Shown in pieces: positions 6,135 through 14,156 of a stretch of 16,864 bases of DNA. Source of the stretch: Thermoflexales bacterium. Lineage in GTDB: Bacteria > Chloroflexota > Anaerolineae > B4-G1 > SLSP01. How positions within the stretch are numbered: the stretch's first letter is position 1; every line of letters begins with the position of its first letter. The translations under genes and the position numbers were made by a program. Where the stretch lies: positions 1 to 16,864 of the forward strand of contig WFQZ01000025.1 of the NCBI GenBank assembly GCA_015486785.1, given 5' to 3'. The notes beneath the pieces are model-generated. The model worked only from the letters and a program-made list of their open reading frames with translations, searched no databases and was not told the DNA's origin.

Positions 6135-7034
6135 ATGGGAAAACTGTTGATTTGTGATCCGGTTTCCAAGGTCGCGCTGGATGCGATCCGTGAGTTGGGC
6201 GTGGCGATGGACGTGCGGGATAGCATCACCGCCGAGGAACTTGCCGAGGTGATCGGCGAGTACGAGGGGATGGTGGTGCGCAGCCGCACCAAGGTGCGCC
6301 GCCCGTTGATTGACAAGGCCGCGAAGATGAAGGTCATCATCCGTGGTGGGGTGGGGCTGGATAACATCGACGTGGATTACGCCCGCGATAAGGGCATTGA
6401 CGTGCGCAACACCCCCGCCGCCAGCTCCAACGCCGTCGCCGAGTTGGCTTTGGGCATGATGTTCGCGCTGACGCGGCACCTGAGTGCTGCCGACGCTTCA
6501 ATGAAGGCCGGTCGTTGGGACAAAAAGAAGTTCAAGGGCACCGAGATCGCCGGGAAGACGCTGGGCGTCATCGGCTACGGGCGGATCGGGCGGCTGTTGG
6601 GGGCCAAGGCTAAGGCCCTGGGCATGACCGTCATCGCCTACGACCCGTACATCCAGCACGAAGACATCGTGCCGTTGGATGAGCTGTTGGCGCGGGCGGA
6701 TTACATCAGCTTGCACATGCCGCACACGCCTGAAACCCATCACCTGATGGGCGCGGCGCAGTTCGCCCAGATGAAACAAGGCTCGTTCCTGGTGGACGCG
6801 GCGCGGGGCGGCATCGTGGACGAGGCCGCGCTCTACGAATCGCTCGCGCAGGGGCACTTGGCCGGCGCGGCATTGGATGTGTACTCGCAAGAGCCGCCCA
6901 CAGATGAACCGCTGCGGCAGTTGATTGCCTTGCCCAACGTCCTGGCGACGCCGCACATCGGGGCCGGGACGCGCGAGGCGCAAGATCGCATCGGGGATGA
7001 GATCGTCAAGCTGGTCAAAGAGTATCTGGTGTAG
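6135..7034 (+). CDS. serA: D-3-phosphoglycerate dehydrogenase-like 2-hydroxyacid dehydrogenase
   Basis: NAD-dependent D-2-hydroxyacid dehydrogenase of 299 residues, best fitting 3-phosphoglycerate dehydrogenase, the first step of the phosphorylated serine pathway. The substrate loop has VVRSRTKV (47-54) and the family-typical GGVGLDNIDV (71-80). The NAD fold carries GYGRIG (147-152) with D170 at the end of the next strand. The catalytic set is R224, E253 and H274. It is the short form: no C-terminal ACT or ASB regulatory domain, so no serine feedback of the E. coli type is expected. ATG 6135 is preferred to an in-frame GTG at 6123, with GAGGTG just upstream. It starts 8 nt after the aminotransferase stop. 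Confidence 0.9.
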   Translation: MGKLLICDPVSKVALDAIRELGVAMDVRDSITAEELAEVIGEYEGMVVRSRTKVRRPLIDKAAKMKVIIRGGVGLDNIDVDYARDKGIDVRNTPAASSNAVAELALGMMFALTRHLSAADASMKAGRWDKKKFKGTEIAGKTLGVIGYGRIGRLLGAKAKALGMTVIAYDPYIQHEDIVPLDELLARADYISLHMPHTPETHHLMGAAQFAQMKQGSFLVDAARGGIVDEAALYESLAQGHLAGAALDVYSQEPPTDEPLRQLIALPNVLATPHIGAGTREAQDRIGDEIVKLVKEYLV

Positions 7035-7046
7035 GAGGATTCTACG

Positions 7047-8363
7047 ATGGCTAACATTCGACCTTTCCGAGGCTTGCGTTACAACCCTCAGCGGAACGAC
7101 CTTTCTGAGGTCATCACCATGCCCTACGACCGTATCCACGAGGCGGAGCAGGCGAAGTACTACGCCCAATCGCCGTACAACTTCGCCCGCATCATCCAAG
7201 GGCTGCGGCAGCCGGACACGCCCGAAAACAACGTCTACACCCGCGCCCGCTGCTACATGCAGACGTGGCTCTCTGAGGGCGTGATGCTGCGCGAGGCGCA
7301 GCCGGTGCTCTACGTGCTGGAACAGCACTTCACCACGCCGGACGGTCAAACGCACGTGCGCCGGGGATTCACCGCCGCGTTGGAGCTGACGCGCTTCGAT
7401 GAGGGCGTGATTCTGCCCCACGAGCGCACCTTGAGCGGCCCGAAGGCGGATCGCCTGAAGCTGACCGAAGTCACCGAGACGGCCTGGGGGCATATCTTCA
7501 TCCTCTACCCGGACGATGAGAACCGCATCAACGCGCTCTTGCAGCCGTTCCTGGAGACTCACGAGCCGTTCATCCTGCGCGAGCAAGTGATTGAGCCGGC
7601 GGTGGAACAGCGTTTCTGGGTGGTGGACGATCCGCAAGTGGTTGCCGATGTGGTGGCGGCGATGTCGCCCAAGGTCAACCTGATCATCGCCGACGGGCAT
7701 CACCGCTACGAAACCGCGCTCAACTATCGTGATGAGATGCGCCGCCGCCTGCCGGATCGTCCGGCCACCGCGGCCTTCAACTACGTGATGGCGACCTTCG
7801 TCAGCATGAGCGACCCCGGCTTGGTGATCCTGCCCACGCACCGGCTGATCCACGACTACGACAAGATGGACGGCGCGGCCTTGAAGGAAGCGTTGCAGCC
7901 TTATTTTGAAGTGACCGAGCTGCCGGATCGGGAAAGCCTGTTCGCGCAGATGGCGGAAGCCACGCCGGAGCAGCCGCGCTTTGGGTTCTACGATGGCCGT
8001 TACACCTTGTTGACGCTCAAATCGCTGGAAACTATGGCCGAGCTGGTGCCCGACCGTGATCCCAACTGGCGGGCTTTGGACGTGGCCGTCCTGCACGAGG
8101 TGATCATTGAGCACGTGATGGGGCTGAGCAAAGAGAGCGTGGCCCGCAAGGAGAACCTCGACTACCTGCGCGATCCCACGCCGGGCTACGAGGCCGTGGA
8201 TCGCGGAGCGGCGAATTTCCTCTTCCTGCTCAATCCCACGCGCATGGCGCACGTGCGGGCTTGCACCGGTGCCGGAGAGAAGATGCCGCAAAAGTCCACC
8301 GACTTTTACCCCAAAATCGTCAGCGGGCTGGTCGCGCTGCCGTTGCACGACGAGATCGCCTGA
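7047..8363 (+). CDS. DUF1015 family protein, serine-operon associated
   Basis: Protein of 438 residues, full length for DUF1015 (often annotated only as conserved hypothetical). The diagnostic segments are present: an N-terminal proline-rich FRGLRYNP with MPYDRI, HERTLSGPKADR (125-136) and ADGHHRYETAL (215-225). The clustered His, Glu, Arg and Asp residues look like an active site, so it is probably an enzyme, but I know of no established reaction. No signal peptide or membrane segment is seen, so it is cytoplasmic. ATG 7047 has AGGAGG (7033-7038) overlapping the serA stop. From memory this family often neighbours SerA in bacteria, pointing to serine or phosphoserine metabolism; that is inference. 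An intrinsic terminator follows. Confidence 0.9.
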   Translation: MANIRPFRGLRYNPQRNDLSEVITMPYDRIHEAEQAKYYAQSPYNFARIIQGLRQPDTPENNVYTRARCYMQTWLSEGVMLREAQPVLYVLEQHFTTPDGQTHVRRGFTAALELTRFDEGVILPHERTLSGPKADRLKLTEVTETAWGHIFILYPDDENRINALLQPFLETHEPFILREQVIEPAVEQRFWVVDDPQVVADVVAAMSPKVNLIIADGHHRYETALNYRDEMRRRLPDRPATAAFNYVMATFVSMSDPGLVILPTHRLIHDYDKMDGAALKEALQPYFEVTELPDRESLFAQMAEATPEQPRFGFYDGRYTLLTLKSLETMAELVPDRDPNWRALDVAVLHEVIIEHVMGLSKESVARKENLDYLRDPTPGYEAVDRGAANFLFLLNPTRMAHVRACTGAGEKMPQKSTDFYPKIVSGLVALPLHDEIA

Positions 8364-8376
8364 CCGATCTATGCAC

Positions 8377-8410
8377 CCGGGGGATGTGGTAACGCACCCC
8401 CCGGTTTCTT
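8377..8410 (+). terminator. Intrinsic terminator of the serine operon
   Basis: CCGGGGGATGTG (8377-8388) pairs with CGCACCCCCCGG (8393-8404) across a GTAA loop, with one mismatch and one wobble, followed by TTTCTT. The last TT is also the beginning of the -35 box of the next operon. Confidence 0.75.
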
Positions 8411-8437
8411 GACCTAAATGGAAAGTTCATTTATACT
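8409..8437 (+). promoter_or_regulatory. Promoter of the ABC uptake operon
   Basis: TTGACC (8409-8414) and TATACT (8432-8437) at the ideal 17-bp spacing. The start site would be near 8444, leaving a leader of about 84 nt before the lipoprotein start, in which I see no strong hairpin or operator. Confidence 0.8.
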
Positions 8438-8527
8438 GGCCTTACTTACAAACATCAAACCTCGGTTGGAAGGCTCGCGTTTTTCCCCTGAGCGGATCCC
8501 ATAATCACGATTAAGGAGGAGAGATCG

Positions 8528-9367
8528 ATGAAGAACGTACTACGATTGCTTTTTGTGGCGGTATTGTTGTTGAGCTTCGCCTCAGGATGTCAGAAACAGT
8601 CAGCTTCGACTGGGGGAAGTTCATCCAGCTCTGAGGAGTTGACTCTGGCCAAGCTGAAGGATAAGGGCACGCTGGTCATCGGAACGGCGATCACCAAGCC
8701 GTTTGAGTTCCACGATCCGGATACCAATGAGCTGGTCGGCTTTGATGTGGATGTGGCCAACTACGTCGCTCAGCAACTGGGGGTGAAAGCTGAGTTTGTG
8801 GAAATGCCGTTTGCCTCGCTGATTCCCTCGTTGGAGACGCGCAAGGTGGATATGACCATCGCCGCGATGTACATCAAGCCGGAGCGCGAGGAAGTGGTGG
8901 ACTTCGCCAAGCCGTACATGGAAACCGGGTTGGTGATGGTGGTGCGTCCAGACTTGGCCGACAAAGTCAAGACCACGGACGATCTAAACGGCTTGAAAGT
9001 GGGCGTGAAGATCGGGGCGACCGGGGATGCGCTGGCGCAAGACTTGATCGCCAAGGGCGTCAACCTGGAACGCAAGGAGTACAAGGAGACGCTGGAATCA
9101 TTCGCCGATCTGGAATCCGGGCGCATTGACGTGGTGCTCAATGACTACTTGAACACCCTCGCCTACATCAAGGACACCGGCTCGGATGTGGTGATCGTCA
9201 AGGGCGAGGATGGCAAGGTCAATTTCCTCTCCCACGTTGGATTGGGCATCGCTGTTCACGATGGGGACAAGGAGCTTTTGGCCAAGATCAACGATATTCT
9301 GGACGAGATGCACCAGAACGGCACTTACGATAAACTCTATCAGAAATGGCTGGGGGCGAGTCAGTAA
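8528..9367 (+). CDS. Amino-acid ABC transporter substrate-binding lipoprotein
   Basis: Extracytoplasmic solute receptor of 279 residues, family 3 (polar amino acids). A lipoprotein signal (hydrophobic 4-17) ends in the lipobox ASGC with the lipidated Cys at 21, followed by a Ser-rich linker. The binding domain starts near LAKLKDKGTLVIGTA and contains PFEFHDPDTNELVGFDVDVA, IPSLETRKVDMTIAAM and KPEREEVVDFAKPYM; the Arg in PERE matches the one that usually binds the amino-acid carboxylate. The ligand cannot be chosen from sequence alone. ATG 8528 has AGGAGG upstream and a clear promoter. It is first gene of the operon and separated from its permease by a hairpin, which would favour a higher level of the receptor. 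Confidence 0.93.
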   Translation: MKNVLRLLFVAVLLLSFASGCQKQSASTGGSSSSSEELTLAKLKDKGTLVIGTAITKPFEFHDPDTNELVGFDVDVANYVAQQLGVKAEFVEMPFASLIPSLETRKVDMTIAAMYIKPEREEVVDFAKPYMETGLVMVVRPDLADKVKTTDDLNGLKVGVKIGATGDALAQDLIAKGVNLERKEYKETLESFADLESGRIDVVLNDYLNTLAYIKDTGSDVVIVKGEDGKVNFLSHVGLGIAVHDGDKELLAKINDILDEMHQNGTYDKLYQKWLGASQ

Positions 9368-9402
9368 CTCGCTGCGTGTTGGGGAATGCGCGGGCGGCAG
9401 AT

Positions 9403-9449
9403 GGATTGGGACTTGGAGGATTCTCTTTCGGGTCCCAATCCGGCTTTTG
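9403..9449 (+). terminator. Intercistronic hairpin, partial terminator or mRNA stabiliser
   Basis: GGATTGGGAC (9403-9412) pairs perfectly with GTCCCAATCC (9432-9441) over a 19-nt loop, followed by GGCTTTTG. It lies in the 111-nt gap between receptor and permease genes, the usual place for such a hairpin in uptake operons. The short T run suggests partial rather than full termination. Confidence 0.5.
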
Positions 9450-9478
9450 AGCAACGTTAGGGTTATTGGGGGGAGAGG

Positions 9479-10126
9479 ATGCACTTAGATTGGTCTATCT
9501 TGTGGAGCAAAATCCCACTCCTGGCGGGTGGGGCAGTCATTACGCTGGAGATCACCGCGATCTCGCTGTTCTTCGGTTCATTGTTGGGGTTTGTGCTGGC
9601 GATCCTGCGCGTGGCGAAAGTGCCGGTGCTGGAACATTTGGCTAAACTGTACATCGTGGTGATGCGCGGCACGCCCTTGCTGGTGCAACTGTTCCTCATC
9701 TACTTCGGTTTGCCCAGTCTGGGGTTGGATTTGGGGGCTTGGCCTTCGGCGATCATCGGCCTTTCGATGAACACCGGGGCGTATGTCTCGGAGATTATGC
9801 GGGCGTCAATCCTTTCCATCAACATCTCGCAGTGGGAAGCGGGCACGATGGATTCAAGCTACTTCGAAACCCTGGTCTACATCGTGCTGCCGCAAGCTCT
9901 CAAGCGCATGATTCCCCCTTTGACCAACCAGTTCATCATCACATTGAAAAACTCCTCGCTGGTCTCATTGCTCACCATCCAAGAGCTGTTCCGTCGTGGT
10001 GAGCAGATCATTTACTCAACATTCCGCGCCTTTGAAATCTACACCGGCGTGGCGGTGATGTATCTGATTATGACCAGCACGCTGGGCGCGTTGACCGAGT
10101 ACCTAGAAAATCGGCTAGAAGTCTAA
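9479..10126 (+). CDS. Polar amino-acid ABC transporter permease (HisM/GlnP family)
   Basis: Inner-membrane permease of 215 residues with about five membrane spans, beginning with GGAVITLEITAISLFFGSLLGFVLAILR and including the family hallmark MRGTPLLVQLFLIYFGLP (62-79). The cytoplasmic EAA coupling loop is at 120-126 and reads EAGTMDS, followed by VLPQALKRMIPPLTN. The normally invariant Gly at the seventh EAA position is Ser (S126), which is unusual because this loop docks on the ATPase. A purine-rich GGGGGAGAGG directly precedes ATG 9479. Only one permease gene is present, so it likely acts as a homodimer. Confidence 0.92.
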   Translation: MHLDWSILWSKIPLLAGGAVITLEITAISLFFGSLLGFVLAILRVAKVPVLEHLAKLYIVVMRGTPLLVQLFLIYFGLPSLGLDLGAWPSAIIGLSMNTGAYVSEIMRASILSINISQWEAGTMDSSYFETLVYIVLPQALKRMIPPLTNQFIITLKNSSLVSLLTIQELFRRGEQIIYSTFRAFEIYTGVAVMYLIMTSTLGALTEYLENRLEV

Positions 10127-10148
10127 TCATCCACAGGGGCGAGAGATT

Positions 10149-11252
10149 ATGGCTGAAGTAAAACTGAGTAACGTGAGCAAATCTTATGGGAACGTGCGTG
10201 CGGTGCGGAATATGGACCTCACCGTGGCCGATCAAGAGTTCCTCGTGTTTGTCGGCCCCTCTGGCTGTGGCAAGACGACGACCTTGCGGATGATCGCCGG
10301 GCTGGAAGAGATCAACGAGGGCGATATTTACATTGACGGTGTGCGCGTCAACGACCTCGCACCTCGGCATCGGAATGTCGCCGTGGTTTTCCAGAACTAC
10401 GCTTTGTATCCGCACATGACCGTGTACCACAACATGGCCTATGGACTCAAGCGGCGCAAGTTCAAGGAACAGGAAATCCACCGGCGGGTCACGGAGGCCG
10501 CGCGGATTCTGGGCATTGAGAACTTCCTGGAACGTCATCCGGGGCAGCTTTCCGGCGGACAGCAACAGCGGGTGGCCTTGGGTCGGGCGATAGTGCGCCA
10601 ACCGGCGGCCTTCCTGTTTGACGAGCCGCTGAGTGCGCTGGACGCGAAATTGCGCGTGTTGATGAGGGCGGAGTTATCCAAGCTGCACGATCAGCTCAAA
10701 AGCACGATGATCTACGTCACCCACGATCAGGTGGAAGCGATGACCATGGGCGACCGCATCGTGGTGATGAACAAGGGCGTGGTGCAGCAGGTGGGCACGC
10801 CAAAAGAGGTGTACTACGCGCCCCGCAACTTGTTCGTCGCCGGATTTGTGGGCAGCCCGCCGATGAACATGGCTACCGGGGAATTGCGGCGCGACGAAGC
10901 GGGGAACGTCCTGGTGGTGACGCAGGGCCTGCGGCTGCCGCTCACGGAGGGACAGGCGCAACGCGCGGCCCCGTATGTGGGCATGTCCGTCAAGTTTGGC
11001 ATCCGTGCCGAAGACCTGCACGCCGAAGCCATCGCCGGCAGCGAGAACTTCCCCGTGGTGAACATGAAAGTTACCGTCGTTGAGCCGCTGGGCTTTGAGA
11101 CGCATTTGTACATCACCAACGACCACGAGGAATTTGTCGCCCGCGTCAGCCCCCGCGTGGAGCCGCGTGTGGGCGAGGTGGTGCCGTTTATGTTTGATGT
11201 ATCAAAGCTGCACTTCTTTGATGCGGGCACAGGAGACCGGCTCCTCATTTAG
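10149..11252 (+). CDS. ABC transporter ATPase, MalK/UgpC (sugar) type with C-terminal regulatory domain
   Basis: ABC ATPase of 367 residues. Walker A GPSGCGKT (36-43), Q-loop Q82, signature LSGGQ (134-138), Walker B with D158 and E159 (FLFDEPLSALDAK) and switch H192 (VTHDQ) are all intact. About 125 further residues follow (VGSPPMNM onward, with FGIRAEDL), the OB/TOBE fold typical of MalK, UgpC and MsmK sugar-uptake ATPases. Amino-acid uptake ATPases (HisP, GlnQ) are normally about 240-260 residues without it. It starts 22 nt after the permease stop in the same operon. It may energise this amino-acid permease, or be a shared ATPase for sugar permeases elsewhere in the genome. Confidence 0.93.
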   Translation: MAEVKLSNVSKSYGNVRAVRNMDLTVADQEFLVFVGPSGCGKTTTLRMIAGLEEINEGDIYIDGVRVNDLAPRHRNVAVVFQNYALYPHMTVYHNMAYGLKRRKFKEQEIHRRVTEAARILGIENFLERHPGQLSGGQQQRVALGRAIVRQPAAFLFDEPLSALDAKLRVLMRAELSKLHDQLKSTMIYVTHDQVEAMTMGDRIVVMNKGVVQQVGTPKEVYYAPRNLFVAGFVGSPPMNMATGELRRDEAGNVLVVTQGLRLPLTEGQAQRAAPYVGMSVKFGIRAEDLHAEAIAGSENFPVVNMKVTVVEPLGFETHLYITNDHEEFVARVSPRVEPRVGEVVPFMFDVSKLHFFDAGTGDRLLI

Positions 11253-11254
11253 CA

Positions 11255-12103
11255 ATGACGTTGTTTGAGACGCACGTGCATTTGCAGATGCGCCGCTACG
11301 CGCCGGATTTAGACGCGGTGCTGCATCGTGCGGCTGAGGCTGGGGTGACGGCGGCGGTCGTGCCCGGCACGACGTTGGCCGATAGCCGCGCCGCCGTGGC
11401 TCTGGCCGAGCAGTACGCCGAGGGGCCGTGTCAACTGTACGCGGCGGTCGGCATTCATCCCACCGAGGGCGATTCCTTCGACGAGCGCGTCCAAGCCGAA
11501 CTCCGTGCGCTGGCCCGTTCCCCCCGCGTGGTCGCCATCGGCGAGATCGGCTTGGATTACTACTGGCCCTCCGTGCCGGATCGCGGCTGGCCGTGTGCCA
11601 CGCCCGCGCGGCAGCGCGAGGTCTTTCAGGCGCAATTGACGCTGGCCGCCGAGCTGGACTTGCCCGTGATCATCCACGACCGCGAGGCGCATGCCGATAC
11701 TCTGTCCATCCTGCGCTCGTGGGTGGCGGGCGGCAGCGGGCGGCGGGGGACGTTACACGCTTACGCTGCCGGTCCGGCCTTGCTCGGTGAGGCGTTATCC
11801 CTGGGCTTCTTCATCGGGATGGATGGCCCGGTGACGTTCAAGAAGGCCGTCAACCTGCACGAGGTGGCGCGAACCGTGCCCCTGGATCGCTTGCTGCTGG
11901 AAACTGACGGCCCTTACCTGACCCCGCATCCCTTCCGTGGACGGCGCAACGAACCGGCGTATCTCTCCTACATCGCCGCGCGGATCGCGGAGCTGCGCGG
12001 CTGTTCCCCTGACGAGGTGGCCGCCATCACGACGGCGAACGCGCTGCGGCTGTTTCGCTTGCCGCCCGCGCTCGCTCCTGCTGCTTGCGAATCAGCGAGA
12101 TAA
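11255..12103 (+). CDS. TatD-family metal-dependent hydrolase
   Basis: Amidohydrolase-like TatD hydrolase of 282 residues, a family that includes DNases. Metal ligands are visible: HVH (H7, H9), E97 (AIGEIGLDYYW), H141 (VIIHDREAH), H168 (GTLHAYAAG) and D218 (LLLETDGPYLTP). The first motif reads ETHVH instead of the common D-S/T-H-C-H, and the fourth has HAYAAG instead of HCFSG. ATG 11255 lies 2 nt after the ATPase stop with no close ribosome-binding site, so translation is probably coupled to the ATPase gene. The last 77 nt overlap the convergent ABC-2 ATPase gene tail to tail. Its physiological link to the transporter is unclear; it may simply share the operon. Confidence 0.9.
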   Translation: MTLFETHVHLQMRRYAPDLDAVLHRAAEAGVTAAVVPGTTLADSRAAVALAEQYAEGPCQLYAAVGIHPTEGDSFDERVQAELRALARSPRVVAIGEIGLDYYWPSVPDRGWPCATPARQREVFQAQLTLAAELDLPVIIHDREAHADTLSILRSWVAGGSGRRGTLHAYAAGPALLGEALSLGFFIGMDGPVTFKKAVNLHEVARTVPLDRLLLETDGPYLTPHPFRGRRNEPAYLSYIAARIAELRGCSPDEVAAITTANALRLFRLPPALAPAACESAR

Positions 12104-13016
12104 AAGCCTCTTCCATGCGCGGCTCTATCTCCCGCATGCCCTCGCACGTGATCCCCTGATCGCCTAACGCGCGGATGATTTCGGCCTGGCGGCGGGCTGC
12201 GTGATCCACGAAGACGTGGATCATCCGCCCGTAAGTCTGAATCTCCAACACGCCCTCTAATTCCGCCAGCCGTTCCTTGGCCGGGGCAAAGTGCGACGGC
12301 GTGAACTCCAGCAGTTGGCCGGGCACGAGCCGTTTGATTTTCTCCGGGCTGTCGTGCGCTACCAATTGCCCCTCGTACATCAGGCCGATCAAGTTGCACC
12401 GCTCCGCCTCGTCCATGTACGGAGTACACACGAAGATCGTCAAGCCCTTCTCGGTGCGCAGCTCCCCCAGCAGATCCCAAAACTCGCGGCGGCTGACCGG
12501 ATCAACGCCCAACGTCGGCTCATCAAGCATCACCACGTCCGGCCCGTGAATCAAACTGCACGCCAAGGCCAGCTTTTTCTTCATCCCCCCCGAAAGTTTC
12601 CCCGCCAACCGCTTGGTGAAGCGGCTCAATCCGGCGAACTCCAGCAGCTCCGGAATGCGGTGCCGCTGAGTTTCCTCGTCCACCTGGTGGATGTCGGCGA
12701 AGAAGCGCATGTTCTCCATCACCGTGAGATCGCCGGGCAGCGCGAACTGTTGCGCGATGTACCCGACCCGCTCGCGGATGGCGTAGGTATCCTTCATTGA
12801 GTCGTAGCCCAGCACGGAGCTTTCCCCGCCCGTGCGGCGCAGCAGCCCCAGGATGACGCGCGTGGTGGTCGTCTTCCCCGCGCCGTCCGGGCCGATGAGG
12901 CCGTAGGTCTGCCCGCGCTGCACTTGCAGCGTCACCCCGTTCACGGCGTTGATCGCGCCCCGGCGGGTCTTGAAGATTTTGACCAGGTCGCGCGTGCGGA
13001 TGGCGATCTCGTTCAT
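12027..13016 (-). CDS. ABC-2 exporter ATPase (YbhF/CcmA type)
   Basis: ABC ATPase of 329 residues for an ABC-2 exporter (drug, lipid or polysaccharide efflux type). Walker A is GPDGAGKTT (42-50), Q-loop Q90, signature LSGGMKKKLALA (141-152), Walker B VVMLDEP (162-168). The switch His is replaced: CTPYMDEAERC (197-207) has P199 where most ATPases have His. Both GPDGAGKT and TPYMDEAE recall the first halves of YbhF/RbbA-like proteins, so this may be a subfamily trait. The C-terminal part (about 230-329) is the extension common in this group. The start is set to the ATG 2 nt after the permease stop; a longer open frame upstream is antisense-like composition within the permease gene. Confidence 0.92.
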   Translation of the reverse strand: MNEIAIRTRDLVKIFKTRRGAINAVNGVTLQVQRGQTYGLIGPDGAGKTTTTRVILGLLRRTGGESSVLGYDSMKDTYAIRERVGYIAQQFALPGDLTVMENMRFFADIHQVDEETQRHRIPELLEFAGLSRFTKRLAGKLSGGMKKKLALACSLIHGPDVVMLDEPTLGVDPVSRREFWDLLGELRTEKGLTIFVCTPYMDEAERCNLIGLMYEGQLVAHDSPEKIKRLVPGQLLEFTPSHFAPAKERLAELEGVLEIQTYGRMIHVFVDHAARRQAEIIRALGDQGITCEGMREIEPRMEEAFISLIRKQQERARAASETAAARSPS

Positions 13017-13018
13017 CG

Positions 13019-14155
13019 TCAATCCAGGCGGGTTTTGAAGGACTTGGCCGCCAGCACCATCACCACCACGCTGTACAGCAGCAAGACGGCAATATCCTGC
13101 CAGATGAAGTAAACGCCGATGCCCTTGGTGAAGATGCCGCGAATGATGCGCAAGAAGTAGGTCAGGGGAATGAGATCGCCGATCAGTTGTACCCACAAGG
13201 GCGCGGCGGTGCGCGGATAGATGAAGCCAGTCAGCAAGTTGGCGAGCATCATCAGCACGGCGATCATCTGCCCGGCCTCGCGCTGCGTGTGGGCGATGCT
13301 GGAGGCCAGCAATCCTTGCCCCAGGCCCGAAATGATGAACAGCAGCGACAGGATGCCCAGCAGCCACGGGTTGCCCTGGAAAGGCACGCCGAACCAGTAG
13401 ACGCCGAACAGCACCACCATGACCATGTCCACCGCAGCGACCAAGATGTTGGGCACGAGCTTCCCCAAAATCAGCTCCATCGGGCGTGCCGGCGTGACCA
13501 ACAACTGTTCCAGCGTGCCCATTTCCTGCTCGCGTACCACGGACATCGCGGTCATGCCCATCGTCATCACCTGCAAGAGCATCGCCGCCGTGGCCGGCAC
13601 CATAAACACCATCCCGTCCATGTTGGGGTTGTAGAGGATGCGCAGCGATGTGAAAATCGGCAGTTCGCCAAGGGCGGTGATGCCCGAACGGGAGACTTTC
13701 TCCATCGCCAGCTCGGTGGAGCGGGCTTGCGCGATGGCTAACGCCGCGCCGTAACCGGATTGCAGCGTGAATGAGTCCGAGCCGTCCAGCATCATCAAGG
13801 CTTGCGCGTCGCCGCGTGCCACGCCGGTGGCAAATCCCGGCGGAATGACCAGCCCGGCGCGAGCTTGCCCCTGGTCAATGGCGTGGATGACTTCCGTTTC
13901 GCTGTCCACGTACTGGAGCACATCAAAGTAGCCGGAGATCACCAGCGCGTGGATCAGAGCGCGGCTTTGATCGTCCTGGCTCAGGTCGGCCACCACCATC
14001 GGGATATGGTCAATGGTCAAGTTCACCGCGTAGGCCAGCAGGAACATTTCAACGATGGGGATCAGCAGGATGCTGAGCAACGTGCGCCAGTCTCGCAACA
14101 ACTGGATGAATTCTTTGCGGATCAGGGCACGGAATCGTTGCCGTGAAAATGCCAT
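13019..14155 (-). CDS. ABC-2 type transporter permease (YhhJ/YbhR-like)
   Basis: Permease of 378 residues. It begins with the typical FRALIRKEFIQLLRDWRTL amphipathic segment and first membrane span (about 24-46), followed by a large external domain (about 47-180) and five spans in the C-terminal half (about 178-375). VREQEMGTLEQLLVTPARP (about 206-224) is the coupling helix region of the ABC2_membrane_3 family. It lies between phosphofructokinase (1-nt gap, TGAGATG) and its ATPase (2-nt gap, TGACGATG), so the three genes are translationally coupled. No periplasmic adaptor (HlyD type) gene is in the window. The substrate is not predictable. Confidence 0.92.
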   Translation of the reverse strand: MAFSRQRFRALIRKEFIQLLRDWRTLLSILLIPIVEMFLLAYAVNLTIDHIPMVVADLSQDDQSRALIHALVISGYFDVLQYVDSETEVIHAIDQGQARAGLVIPPGFATGVARGDAQALMMLDGSDSFTLQSGYGAALAIAQARSTELAMEKVSRSGITALGELPIFTSLRILYNPNMDGMVFMVPATAAMLLQVMTMGMTAMSVVREQEMGTLEQLLVTPARPMELILGKLVPNILVAAVDMVMVVLFGVYWFGVPFQGNPWLLGILSLLFIISGLGQGLLASSIAHTQREAGQMIAVLMMLANLLTGFIYPRTAAPLWVQLIGDLIPLTYFLRIIRGIFTKGIGVYFIWQDIAVLLLYSVVVMVLAAKSFKTRLD

Positions 14156-14156
14156 C

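Noticed and set aside
6498..8348. Open antisense frame of about 616 codons opposite serA and the DUF1015 gene
   Set aside because: Its His/Arg/Gln-rich composition is typical of antisense frames in GC-rich genes, and the sense strand encodes two well-conserved families with good ribosome-binding sites.
13017..13367. N-terminal extension of the ABC-2 ATPase by about 117 codons
   Set aside because: The extension overlaps the permease gene antiparallel to nothing but in another frame on the same strand, is low-complexity His/Arg/Ala-rich, and the family start fits ATG 13016 exactly.
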